Part shown: one piece after another, positions 49,999 through 58,492 of the stretch
Numbering within the stretch: position 1 is the stretch's first letter
Layout: each line of letters opens with the position of its first letter
Assembly (NCBI GenBank): GCA_041671545.1
Contig: JBAZBI010000009.1
Location: 127,247-191,246 of the forward strand
Source: UBA1563 sp041671545
GTDB taxonomy: Bacteria > Bacteroidota > Ignavibacteria > Ignavibacteriales > Ignavibacteriaceae
Length of the DNA stretch: 64,000 nt
Direction: 5' to 3'
Position numbers and translations under genes: made by a program
The notes under the pieces: generated by a model
Database searches by the model: none
Seen by the model: the letters and a program-made list of their open reading frames with translations, nothing else
Told to the model about the DNA's origin: nothing

Positions 49999-51024
49999 TT
50001 ATAAAATCATTGCTAAAATTGCTACCCAGAGCAAATTTAAAAGTGAAAGCGGGAACATTACTTTCCAGCCGATGTTCATCAATTGGTCATAACGGAAACG
50101 CGGAATTGACCAGCGCACCCAGATAAAGAAAAACATGATGAACACTAATTTGAAAATGAATGCACCAACTTGCAGCGCTACAACCCATCCGGCTGAAAGA
50201 TTCAATAATTCCAAATAAGGAATTTGCCAGCCGCCGAGATAGAGTGTAACAATAAGCGCGCTTGAAATAATCATGTTTGCGTATTCCGATAAAAAGAATG
50301 CCGCGAATTTCATACTGCTGTATTCTGTGTGGTAACCGCCGACAAGTTCAGGTTCAGCTTCAGGTAAATCAAATGGTAATCGGTTAGTTTCTGCAAAAGC
50401 CGAAACAAGAAAAGTTATAAAGCCGATCGGTTGAAGAACAATATTCCACATCCAACCGGACTGCGCATTTACAATTGCTATCGGGCGAAGTGATTCAGCA
50501 AGAAGAATTACACCGGCAACAGAAAATCCCATCGAGATTTCATACGAGATCATTTGCGCCGAAGAACGGATTCCGCCTAACAAAGAATATTTACTGCCGG
50601 ATGACCAGCCTGAAAAAGTTATTGCGTAAACTCCGACTGAAGTTAAAGCTAAAACATAAAGTATTCCGATGTTCACGTCGGCGACAACAAAAGAAAACAC
50701 TTTTCCAAAAGCCGTGAACGAAGGACCAATCGGTAAAACAGCGAACGTACTGAATGCAACGAACAACGCAATCATCGGCGCAAGTGTGTGCATATATTTA
50801 TTTGCTGCGGTCGGAACAATATCTTCTTTTAAAAGAAGTTTTAAAACATCTGCAAATGGCTGGAAAATTCCTGCGGGTCCAACGCGGTTAGGACCGATTC
50901 TGTTTTGAGCCCAGGCGGCAATTTTTCTTTCAAAATAAACTAAGTAAGAAACCGTTAAAAGCATTACAACAGCGATAACAATGATCTTAATTAGCGAAAC
51001 AATTATTAATTCTAAAATTCCCAT
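49999..51024 (-). CDS. nuoH: NADH-quinone oxidoreductase subunit H
   Basis: NuoH is the membrane subunit of complex I that forms the quinone-binding tunnel. The 341-residue product has eight to nine helices and conserved loops: YFERKIAAWAQNRIGPNRVGPAGIFQPFADVLKLLLKED at the first loop and SAFAETNRLPFDLPEAEPELVGGYHTEYSSMKF at the third. The acidic AETNR..DLPEAE residues are key for proton coupling. It lies 14 bases after nuoG. Confidence 0.98.
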   Translation of the reverse strand: MGILELIIVSLIKIIVIAVVMLLTVSYLVYFERKIAAWAQNRIGPNRVGPAGIFQPFADVLKLLLKEDIVPTAANKYMHTLAPMIALFVAFSTFAVLPIGPSFTAFGKVFSFVVADVNIGILYVLALTSVGVYAITFSGWSSGSKYSLLGGIRSSAQMISYEISMGFSVAGVILLAESLRPIAIVNAQSGWMWNIVLQPIGFITFLVSAFAETNRLPFDLPEAEPELVGGYHTEYSSMKFAAFFLSEYANMIISSALIVTLYLGGWQIPYLELLNLSAGWVVALQVGAFIFKLVFIMFFFIWVRWSIPRFRYDQLMNIGWKVMFPLSLLNLLWVAILAMIL

Positions 51025-51038
51025 AAAAAAGTCTTCCT

Positions 51039-52754
51039 TTAAATTTTTTCCGAAAGTTTCTGGGATCGACCCGACCCGCCTCTGGCGGGCTTACCGGTTT
51101 CTGTCTTCAATTGAACTCCACTTTCACCGATAACATCATAATCTAAACCGGTGAACAAAGGATTTGTATGAGCGATCTCATTAAAGATTTCTTCAGCCAT
51201 CGTGAATTTATATTTTGTACCGAAGGCATTTGCTAAGCCGGAAATAATTTTCCATGTCGGGCGAGCGTCATTCTTTTTCGCTTTTCCCCAACTGTCAAAG
51301 TCGGTTCCGAATTTATCCCAGCGGCTTTGAGACATTCCGTCGAGACTTCTTTCCATTTCGATGGTTGTAACCGCAGGACGAATACGCTGAATTCTTCCCT
51401 GGAAATTTATCCACGTGCCGTTCTTTTCAGCATAAGTTGATGCGGGGAAAACAACTTTTGCTAATGAAGTTGTCGCATCAAAATTAGTTGAGAAGGTTAC
51501 AAGAAAATCTAATTTCGCCAAAGCTTTTTCAAATGCAGAATCCAAGTTGATCAAATCTTCTTCAATTAAAATAAGCGCTTTAATTCTTCCCGACTCAATG
51601 TGTGAAATTATTTCATCGAACTTCAATCCCCCTTTAGAAGAATCAACGTTCATCAATTTAACACCATTTGCATTGGCTGATTTATCTTCTCGAATTAAAA
51701 TATCATCACCGCTTCCGGCAATTACTTTGGGGACAAAGTCAAAATTTTTCACATTTATCGCTCGGACAAATTTTGAAACAAGATAAGCATCTTCAACGGT
51801 TAATGAAGAAGAAGCTAATGCAGCAATCTCATCTTTCGCATAACTTTTTAGTTCGGATAATGTTTTTGCGTAAGCTTCGTCCCAGCCAACTTTTGTAAAT
51901 TTACCTTCTTTTCTAATGTGTGGACCGTTCACTCTGTCATTCGCGTTGATGTGTTTGAAAGTATTTAATCTTCCGTTATCGCACATCCAAAAACTATTTA
52001 CCTCATCATTTTGGCGTGGAGTTAAACGAAGCACTTCGTTGTTGCGGGTCCATAGATCAATGTTGCAACCGCGCGCACAGCCGGAACAAATTGTTTTTGT
52101 CGGAGCCATTTCCCACACACGCGATTTGAAACGGAAGTCTCTATTTGTCAATGCGCCAACAGGACAAATGTCTGTAACGTTCATCGAGTAAGGATTTTCT
52201 AATTTCTTTCCTGGAAAAGTTGTGATAGTTACGCGGTCGCCCCGTTTGATGAAGGTTAATTCCTTTTTGCCTGCGATTTCATCACAGAAACGGATGCAGC
52301 GTGAGCAGGAAATACAACGTTCGCCGTCGAACATTACATTCGGTCCAAGCTCAACGCGTTTTTCTTTATGATTTTTTTCTTCTGTAAATCTGCTTTCGCC
52401 AACGCTGTGTTGATAAGCGTAATCTTGAAGTTTGCATTCGCCGGCTTCATCGCAGATTGGGCAGTCAAGCGGATGATTGATTAAAATGAATTCCATAACC
52501 GCATTACGTGCTGCAACAACTTTTTCAGATTGAGTTTGAACAACCATTCCGTCCATTGCTTGTGTTGCGCAGGAGATTACAAGCTTCGGCATTTTTTCAA
52601 TTTCAACAAGACAGACGCGACAATTACCGGAAACCGAAAGTGACGGATGCCAGCAAAAATGAGGAATCTCTATTCCGTTCTCTCTTGCGGCTTGGATAAC
52701 TGTCTGACCGGCTTTGAATTCAATATCTTTTCCGTCAATAATAATTTTAGGCAT
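51039..52754 (-). CDS. nuoG: NADH-quinone oxidoreductase subunit G
   Basis: This iron-sulfur subunit of complex I has 571 residues. The N-terminal part has the 2Fe-2S ferredoxin (HFCWHPSLSVSGNCRVCLVEI), the His-Cys 4Fe-4S motif (CPICDEAGECKLQDYAYQH), and further cysteines (CISCSRCIRFC; CSGCARGCN). A shortened molybdopterin-oxidoreductase-like domain follows. It is shorter than the roughly 900-residue E. coli form, as in many other phyla. The last 20 or so codons run through a CCCGCC-TCT-GGCGGG palindrome, which seems to have added GKPARGGSGR to the tail. Confidence 0.92.
   Translation of the reverse strand: MPKIIIDGKDIEFKAGQTVIQAARENGIEIPHFCWHPSLSVSGNCRVCLVEIEKMPKLVISCATQAMDGMVVQTQSEKVVAARNAVMEFILINHPLDCPICDEAGECKLQDYAYQHSVGESRFTEEKNHKEKRVELGPNVMFDGERCISCSRCIRFCDEIAGKKELTFIKRGDRVTITTFPGKKLENPYSMNVTDICPVGALTNRDFRFKSRVWEMAPTKTICSGCARGCNIDLWTRNNEVLRLTPRQNDEVNSFWMCDNGRLNTFKHINANDRVNGPHIRKEGKFTKVGWDEAYAKTLSELKSYAKDEIAALASSSLTVEDAYLVSKFVRAINVKNFDFVPKVIAGSGDDILIREDKSANANGVKLMNVDSSKGGLKFDEIISHIESGRIKALILIEEDLINLDSAFEKALAKLDFLVTFSTNFDATTSLAKVVFPASTYAEKNGTWINFQGRIQRIRPAVTTIEMERSLDGMSQSRWDKFGTDFDSWGKAKKNDARPTWKIISGLANAFGTKYKFTMAEEIFNEIAHTNPLFTGLDYDVIGESGVQLKTETGKPARGGSGRSQKLSEKI
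51075..51089. repeat. CCCGCC-TCT-GGCGGG palindrome in the nuoG 3' end
   Basis: A 6-bp perfect GC-rich stem with a 3-base loop, in an AT-rich gene. It falls inside the last codons of nuoG. Confidence 0.7.
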
Positions 52755-52775
52755 AAGGCAATCCTTTTTTCCTTG

Positions 52776-54119
52776 TTAAGCGGCTGCTTTCTGAATCTTT
52801 TTCTTGGAACGAATTTCGATTTTCGAGAAGTCTTCTTCGTTCAACATTTTTTTTGCTAATTGATGAATCTCTTCCGGAGTAACTTTTTCAACGTCGCGAA
52901 TAATTTCTTCCACCGGAATAATTCTGTTAAAATATAAATATGAATTTGCAATACGGATCATCCTGTTCGTTGTGTTTTCCAAACTGAGCAGCATGCTTCC
53001 CTTTAAATATTCTTTTACTCGCTTCAATTCTTTTTCAGAAACTTTTGTTGTTTGCAGTTTCTTAAATTCCTTCGATAAAATTGAAAGAACTTTTTCCGAC
53101 TGTTTCTCTCCCGTTGAGAAGTAAACGCCAAACGAAGAAATATCTAAATACGAATTGATGAACGTATTTATTTGATACGTGATTCCGAGTTTTTCGCGTA
53201 TCGCCTGGAACAAACGGGAACTGCTTCCTTCGCCGAGAATATTAGCCAAAAGGTTTAACGGAATTCGTTCTTTCTCTTTGTATCCGTAAGCTTTCCTGCC
53301 TAAGATAACGTGCACTTGCTGAAAATCTTTTTCGAGTTTACTGTGCTTTACAAGATTTTCAACCGAAGCGCTTCTTTCGCTTTTTGCCGGTCTATATTCT
53401 TTCAACAAATACTTTTGCGCTAATTGAACAACTTCGTTATGCTTAATCGTACCGGAACAAACTATGGTTAACGAGTTAAAATATTTTTTCTTAAAATAAT
53501 TTCTTACCGAAGCAGAATTGAACGAAAGAACATTTTTTTCATTCCCGATGATCGGAAGTCCGAGTCCATTTTTTTCAAAAAGATGTTTTTCAAATTCATC
53601 AAAAACCAATTCTTCGGGATTATCATTTATGTCCCTCAGTTCATCTAAGATAACACCGGCTTCTTTAACAACATGTTCTTGTTTGAACAGCGGATTTTGC
53701 ACCATGTCCGAAAGAACGTCAAACGTTTTTTCAAAATGCTGCCCGAGTCCTCTTCCGTAAAAACATGTATGCTCTTTGGAAGTGAAAGCGTTTAAATATC
53801 CGCCGCATGATTCAATTTCTTCCGAAATTTTCTTGGAACTTCTTTTTTTCGTTCCCTTAAAAACCATGTGCTCGATAAAATGGGCGATGCCGTTGTTATC
53901 CGGACTTTCATCGCGTGAGCCGATATTGAACCAAAATCCCAACGAAAATGATTTTACGTAGGGAATAAATTCCGACACCACCGTAATACCATTTTCCAGG
54001 CGAGAAACCGTAATATTTTTCAAAAAATTTTGTACCGAAGGTTGATTTTTAGCTTTGTAAATATATTGAAATGCATTTAGCGAAACAAGGAAGGTGCATG
54101 TGGAATAAGCTTTCCCCAA
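52776..54119 (-). CDS. M16 family (insulinase/processing-peptidase-like) zinc peptidase
   Basis: The protein has the inverted zinc motif HxxEH (GIAHFIEHMVFKGT) and the distal Glu region (VILDELRDINDNPEE), then the substrate-side arginine/tyrosine block (GEGSSSRLFQAIREKLGITYQI). With about 415-447 residues it is the single-repeat size of bacterial M16B peptidases. The start is uncertain: the frame opens with a TTG at 54119, and a TTG at 54023 (KNITVSRLENGITVVSE) fits better with homologues. It is 21 bases upstream of nuoG and may share its transcript. No signal peptide is clear. Confidence 0.88.
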   Translation of the reverse strand: MGKAYSTCTFLVSLNAFQYIYKAKNQPSVQNFLKNITVSRLENGITVVSEFIPYVKSFSLGFWFNIGSRDESPDNNGIAHFIEHMVFKGTKKRSSKKISEEIESCGGYLNAFTSKEHTCFYGRGLGQHFEKTFDVLSDMVQNPLFKQEHVVKEAGVILDELRDINDNPEELVFDEFEKHLFEKNGLGLPIIGNEKNVLSFNSASVRNYFKKKYFNSLTIVCSGTIKHNEVVQLAQKYLLKEYRPAKSERSASVENLVKHSKLEKDFQQVHVILGRKAYGYKEKERIPLNLLANILGEGSSSRLFQAIREKLGITYQINTFINSYLDISSFGVYFSTGEKQSEKVLSILSKEFKKLQTTKVSEKELKRVKEYLKGSMLLSLENTTNRMIRIANSYLYFNRIIPVEEIIRDVEKVTPEEIHQLAKKMLNEEDFSKIEIRSKKKIQKAAA

Positions 54120-54401
54120 CGAAATTTCGATGGTAAAACTTAATAACTAGCGTTTCGTGTATTGGAATTATCATTAGATTTGACTAAAATATAATTTCTA
54201 AAGCATGGATGAATGGATGATTGTACGCATGATTGAAAGGTTCAAATTTCAATTTATTAACGTCTGAATGATTTTCATGCAATCATTTACCCATTCAATC
54301 ATTCGTGGTTTTCTTCAAAATATTGTCAAATATTAAATTATTTATCATTTCTTGTGTGATGTGATTTAGGAGAAATACGCAAAAAATACGACAAAGTTCC
54401 T

Positions 54402-54433
54402 TTGACTATCGGCAGCAAATTCGTTTATTTTGC
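54402..54433 (+). promoter_or_regulatory. Putative promoter of the 54.5-kb lipoprotein gene
   Basis: TTGAC (54402-) and TATTTTGC (54426-54433) are about 21 bases apart. This supports the ATG at 54507 as start, since an in-frame TTG at 54402 is the promoter element itself. Confidence 0.5.
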
Positions 54434-54506
54434 ACCCGTTATCATTACAGTTATCTGTACTGAAACAAAAGAGGCAATATTATTAATAACTATAAGGACA
54501 AAGCAA

Positions 54507-55277
54507 ATGAAAAAATCGTTTTTATTCTTTGCGACTGCTTTTCTCGCAGTTTCACTTTTCTTCGTCGGATGTAAAAAAGACGAGAGCAATCCAACTGATT
54601 CAAACGGTACACCACAAACAACCACAGGACCCAATCAACCAATGCCAACTTTTAGCGGGACGGTTGATGGGGTTGTTTTCGCATTTCAATTTACTTACAC
54701 GGATCCAAATGTTCCTGCACCTTACAACTCCTTTTCTGCGGATATGGGCTACGCTAAATTTGGAGACGTATCAGGAACTGGCACAGATGCCGGAACAGTT
54801 ACATTAAATGGCAAAAACATAGCAAAGACAACAACAAATGATTATAATTCCTTTACTTCTTTTACTCCATTAGAGTTAAATTGGGATGGGAATCCGCATC
54901 ATTGGAGTGTAAGCGGCGCTGGAAGTACACCAGCTTTTACGATTGACGTTACAAGTCCGACAGCTTTTACTGTTTCATATCCAACAGAATCTACCGTTGC
55001 ATCAAAAAGTAGTAACATGAATGTTAATTGGTCAAACTACTCTAATGCTTCTACTGATTCTGTACTGATTGTGTTAAGTGCCGGAAGTTCCACTTTTACA
55101 ACAACAACTAGTAATAAAACAGGAAGTTATTCAATTCCCTCAAGTCAGCTCAGTGCGATGTCTGGAAATGCAATTTTGCAAGTTGCAAAATATAAATACG
55201 CATTAAAGACGGTAAGTAGTAAGAATTTTGTGGGTGTTGCAGAAATTGTTAAAATGGTAAGTTTCAAAATTCAATAG
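54507..55277 (+). CDS. Lipoprotein of unknown function
   Basis: The ATG at 54507 starts a clear lipoprotein signal (MKKSFLFFATAFLAVSLFFVGC), with the Cys at about residue 22 followed by KKDESNPT, a Ser/Thr/Asn-rich linker. The 256-residue product is otherwise beta-rich with many Thr and Ser residues (GTVTLNGKNIAKTTTNDYNS; LIVLSAGSSTFTTTTSNKTGSYSIP). No known catalytic motif is visible. It is probably anchored in the outer membrane. Its own promoter and terminator make it a single-gene unit. Confidence 0.8.
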   Translation: MKKSFLFFATAFLAVSLFFVGCKKDESNPTDSNGTPQTTTGPNQPMPTFSGTVDGVVFAFQFTYTDPNVPAPYNSFSADMGYAKFGDVSGTGTDAGTVTLNGKNIAKTTTNDYNSFTSFTPLELNWDGNPHHWSVSGAGSTPAFTIDVTSPTAFTVSYPTESTVASKSSNMNVNWSNYSNASTDSVLIVLSAGSSTFTTTTSNKTGSYSIPSSQLSAMSGNAILQVAKYKYALKTVSSKNFVGVAEIVKMVSFKIQ

Positions 55278-55300
55278 TTCGGTTAGGTAAAATAGAACAG

Positions 55301-55335
55301 AAGGCGTTTGGTAGAAATACCGGGCGCCTTTTTTA
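55301..55335 (+). terminator. Intrinsic terminator after the lipoprotein gene
   Basis: AAGGCGTTTGGTA pairs with TACCGGGCGCCTT (several G-U pairs) around GAAA, followed by six T residues, 25 bases after the stop. Confidence 0.8.
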
Positions 55336-55361
55336 TATTAATTGAAACATCCCGAATCACT

Positions 55362-55458
55362 TAGCCCTGTAAGGGCGAAATACATCAACGCAAAGCGAGG
55401 TCCTACGCTAAAACAAACAAAGGAACACTTAAGCCCTGCAAGGGTGGAATAGCTTTAA
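55362..55458. repeat. Two degenerate copies of an AGCCCTG-AAGGG-type repeat
   Basis: TAGCCCTGTAAGGGCGAAATA and a second copy TAAGCCCTGCAAGGGTGGAA, about 70 bases apart, each with the dyad CCCT/AGGG. Intergenic; no gene. Confidence 0.5.
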
Positions 55459-55529
55459 AGTTTTATCTTCTAATTCTAACGTTCATTATTAATAGAAATT
55501 CTAAGAATTATTTCCAAAATAAATGGTTT

Positions 55530-55916
55530 TTAATCCTGAACTGGTGGTTTATTATTTTTGTCTATCCATTTATAAATTAAATGTCGTAAAATAGGTGACA
55601 AAAAAATTGTTATGAAAATAGAAGAGATAAATAGGACATAATCCGAACAACTTATTTTTGAATTCGAACATTCTTTCGACAAGAATGCCAACACCGTTTG
55701 AGAAATAAATGCTACTATAAGAAAAACAAATCCAAATGAATAATCTAAACGTTGAAAAAGAAAAACTCTTTTTATAAAAATATTTGAATCATAACGAGTT
55801 GTCGATATTTTATTTATTTTTTCATTAGATAATAACACAGTTCCCAAAACAAAATATATACCGCCAACAAGTCCAAAAATTGCAGAAAGAATACTTAATG
55901 TGGAATTATATGTCAT
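55530..55916 (-). CDS. Unknown small membrane protein
   Basis: I do not recognise this 128-residue protein. It has three hydrophobic segments: about residues 8-28 (LSAIFGLVGGIYFVLGTVLL), 60-80 (FGFVFLIVAFISQTVLAFL) and 92-110 (VLFISSIFITIFLSPIL). A polar Asn/Ser/Lys loop with two cysteines (KECSNSKISC) lies between the second and third. The tail is charged (YKWIDKNNKPPVQD). The codon use is very AT-rich and it sits in an accessory stretch, so lateral gain is likely. Confidence 0.6.
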   Translation of the reverse strand: MTYNSTLSILSAIFGLVGGIYFVLGTVLLSNEKINKISTTRYDSNIFIKRVFLFQRLDYSFGFVFLIVAFISQTVLAFLSKECSNSKISCSDYVLFISSIFITIFLSPILRHLIYKWIDKNNKPPVQD

Positions 55917-56013
55917 AACTACCTTTCATTATTACTGGATATATTTTTTTGTCGTCACTGAAGTACTAATATATCTTTTACTTATAAATTTTTCAACAAC
56001 ATAATACTTAATT

Positions 56014-56056
56014 CATGCCGATTGTATGAGAACTCACCGGCGCACAAGTCGGCATG
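56014..56056. repeat. Imperfect inverted repeat between two accessory genes
   Basis: CATGCCGA (56014-56021) and TCGGCATG (56049-56056) are perfect inverse copies, with further partial pairing inside (TTG/CAA). It lies between two unknown genes and is similar in style to the repeat at the edge of the SIR2 insert. Confidence 0.55.
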
Positions 56057-56086
56057 TAGCGATAATTAGAAATAATATTTATTTGG

Positions 56087-56692
56087 TTATTTGGATTTTC
56101 TTTTAGGTTTGGTATTGTTTTTAATAACTACATTATTGTTTGTTGCTGTTAATGAAAAATCAGAGTTTCCTTTTATAGTACTTTGTGTTGAATAAATCCC
56201 CATGTATTTAGGCATATTAGTTTTTTGGGGATTAAGGGAATGATATCCTTTAATCGAATTGCGAAATTTATCTGCAGCATCTTTAAAATCTTCAAAAAAT
56301 CCTTCAAGAACGAATACACGATCATTATCCATCGTTTTTAAATGTTCTTCTATACTTGCTCCATTTTTACAATTTGAAGTTAAAAGAATACCACTTCCAA
56401 TCCTATATTGATGAATTAATGGACCTCTGAAAGATTTGAACAAAAAACTTTGGTTTTGTTTGTACCAATTATTTTTAAAAAGATTTTTTAGTCCGTTACA
56501 AAATCGTATTTCAGATTGACTAAAATCAGTAAATTCTTTGTCATCATAAAAAGCTCCAAGGAATTCTATTCCAATTGCTATAATAATAAAGGCAATATAG
56601 TCTTCCTTTTTCTCTATTAGCCGATAAACATCATCTATTATGTTTATTATATTGTCAACTGCAGATGTAATTTTGATGGGATTCAATTGCAT
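56087..56692 (-). CDS. Unknown protein of a conserved-looking accessory family
   Basis: I cannot name this 201-residue protein. It has an early helix (IAFIIIAIGIEFLGAFYDD), then FCNGLKNLF, then a central SFRGPLIHQYRIGSGILLTS segment. That order resembles small accessory proteins with a Lxx-G-Lx-H core. The C-terminus is Asn/Lys-rich and looks disordered (TNNNVVIKNNTKPKRKSK). It is AT-rich, stands alone and lies between palindromes. No function is proposed. Confidence 0.55.
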   Translation of the reverse strand: MQLNPIKITSAVDNIINIIDDVYRLIEKKEDYIAFIIIAIGIEFLGAFYDDKEFTDFSQSEIRFCNGLKNLFKNNWYKQNQSFLFKSFRGPLIHQYRIGSGILLTSNCKNGASIEEHLKTMDNDRVFVLEGFFEDFKDAADKFRNSIKGYHSLNPQKTNMPKYMGIYSTQSTIKGNSDFSLTATNNNVVIKNNTKPKRKSK

Positions 56693-57786
56693 ATGGGTAT
56701 TCCTATATTTCTAACTATTAATTCTACCGCCATAATTCCATATAGTATTCCTGCATATCCACAAACTATTTTTTTATAAATTTTATTCTACCTATTTGTT
56801 CAAGCAATTTAATTTTTATTATAACTGTTTTAGAGGAAATATCTTTTGAAAAAAATAAAAGGGGAGAAAGCAAATCCTTGCTTGCTAATGTTTTTCTATG
56901 TAAAATTATATCAGAAATAAAGCTGCCTCATCATGCAATAATTATTGTGGGTAAACCTAAACTAATTTTTACTTTTTACAAAACAAAAAAAATTATACTC
57001 GATTTTCCCAATCCCCTATTCCCTCGTCTCACCGTCCCCCGTCAAGTTTTTAGTCTTTCGTCCTGCCTTCACTGTATTTTATCCTCTGTTTTTCCTTCAT
57101 TTTCCCGAATTGTCCATTTTTACCCGTTTTTCGCACTTTCCCTTCGGGGAAAACCTTTTTCCCTAAAGGAATTTTCTTTTCTCCTTAAGGAAAACTCTTT
57201 TTCCCTTTGGGAATTTTTCTTTTCCCTTAAGGCAAATTACTTTGGATGTTGGGGATTTCATTTTCCATGTTGGGGAAACGCTTTTTCATGTAAGGCAAGC
57301 CGTTTTTCCCTTCGGGAATATTCTTTTTCCCTTAAAGGATTTTCATTTTTCCCTGGTAAAATCATTTTCCCTTAAGGGTTTTCCTTTTCCCCTTAGGGAA
57401 TTTCTCTTCCTCCTTAAGGAAAAGTACTCCCTCCTTAGGGCAAACCATTTTGCTTGTTGGGTATTTTCATTTTCCCTTAGAGGAGATCGATTTAGATGTT
57501 GGGGATTTCATTTTACATGTTGGGAAAATCCTTTTTCATGTAAGGCAAATTGTTTTTTCTTTCGGGGATTTTCTTTTTCCCTTTCCCGGTTCGCTTTTAT
57601 AAGCGCCTTTGTAGGGTTAAGTCGCTTGCTAAAAAATGTATAATTCTCTATGTTGCGCATGCAAAAACAAGGTCTATAATGAAAACAAGTTATCAAGCAA
57701 TAAGTGAAGTCAAACTATAGAAGTTTTGCGGTTAATAATCGAGATGGTTCACGTTATTGTTATATATATCAAAAAATTTTAAATTT
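56693..57786. other. 1.1-kb non-coding region, mostly minisatellite
   Basis: No convincing gene is visible. After an AT-rich stretch and a C-rich run (about 57000-57060), a 21-bp tandem repeat fills 57135-57590 and is listed separately. The last 190 bases precede the MNT/HEPN pair. Open frames across the repeat exist on both strands only because the unit length is a multiple of three. Confidence 0.7.
57135..57590. repeat. Degenerate 21-bp tandem repeat (about 22 units)
   Basis: The unit is of the form TTTTTCCCTTAAGGGAATTTC. Its core CCCTTNNGGG is palindromic in most units. A second unit type (GATGTTGGGGATTTCA, then CATGTTGGGGAAA, then CATGTAAGGCAA) occurs as a block at about 57243-57307 and again at about 57493-57550. 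So there is a higher-order period of about 250 bases (12 units). Confidence 0.85.
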
Positions 57787-58101
57787 ATGTTAACCGAAAA
57801 AGAAATAGAGTTTATAAAAGAAAAATTGACTGAAAGGTTCAAACCTGAAAATGTTATTCTCTTTGGATCCCAAGCAAGGATGGATTCCGATAAAAACAGC
57901 GATATCGATTTGCTTGTGATAACCAACCCGAACGGGAATAGACGAAAGTTAATGCTTGAGATGGACAGAGCTTTAAAAGGATTGAATTATGCAAGAGATA
58001 TAATAATTCTTTCGCCTGCAGAATATGAAAAAGATAAATTGATTGCCGGAACAATTGCCCGTTATGCGTTTATAGAGGGGAAAATGATTTATGGCGCTTA
58101 A
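57787..58101 (+). CDS. MNT-family nucleotidyltransferase (antitoxin of MNT/HEPN pair)
   Basis: The ATG at 57787 gives 104 residues. The minimal nucleotidyltransferase motif is present: VILFGSQARMDSDKNSDIDLLV, with GSxA and the DxD pair. In MNT/HEPN systems this protein AMPylates or binds the HEPN toxin to neutralise it. An in-frame start 30 bases upstream exists but adds nothing family-like. It overlaps the HEPN gene by 11 bases. Confidence 0.9.
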   Translation: MLTEKEIEFIKEKLTERFKPENVILFGSQARMDSDKNSDIDLLVITNPNGNRRKLMLEMDRALKGLNYARDIIILSPAEYEKDKLIAGTIARYAFIEGKMIYGA

Positions 58102-58492
58102 CGAAGATATTAGTCTTAATGTAAAAAAATGGATTAATTACGCTGAGGAAGATTTACGACTTGCTAAACACAGTTTAACATTAGAAAGCGGCTGCCCTTT
58201 CCGTTTAACGGCTTATCACGCGCAACAATGTGCAGAAAAATACTTAAAAGCTTTGTTGGTATCTCATCAAATTGATTTTCCTTATACACATAGCATTACA
58301 AGGTTATTGGAAATTTGTTCCGAACTAATAAACACAAATGAATTGACTGAAGCTGAAATATTAACTCCTTTTGCAATTACTACACGCTACCCGGGTGAAG
58401 ATGAAGAAGTGACAAAAGAAGAGGCTATTGATGCAATTAGAATTGCTGATCTTGTAAAAGAAAAAATCATCCTTCAATTAAAGTTAACTTAA
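58091..58492 (+). CDS. HEPN-domain toxin
   Basis: The 133-residue all-helical protein has the HEPN layout: NYAEEDLRLAKHSL, then the core FRLTAYHAQQCAEKYLKALLV and YTHSITRLLEIC, then TRYPGEDEE. RLTAYH gives an Rx4H motif, the putative ribonuclease site of HEPN toxins. It is co-transcribed with the MNT partner and ends by overlapping the convergent aminotransferase gene by 4 bases. Confidence 0.9.
   Translation: MALNEDISLNVKKWINYAEEDLRLAKHSLTLESGCPFRLTAYHAQQCAEKYLKALLVSHQIDFPYTHSITRLLEICSELINTNELTEAEILTPFAITTRYPGEDEEVTKEEAIDAIRIADLVKEKIILQLKLT

Noticed and set aside
54402..54506. N-terminal extension of the lipoprotein to the TTG at 54402
   Set aside because: That TTG is part of the predicted promoter, and a lipoprotein signal starts cleanly at 54507.
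57135..57590. CRISPR array
   Set aside because: Units are 21 bases, contiguous and degenerate, without unique spacers, and no cas gene is present. It is a minisatellite.
56878..57643. Two open frames (165 and 133 residues) across the minisatellite
   Set aside because: They are open only because the 21-base unit is a multiple of three. The peptides are low-complexity Phe/Ser/Leu/Lys runs without a fold, and the frame shifts between them.
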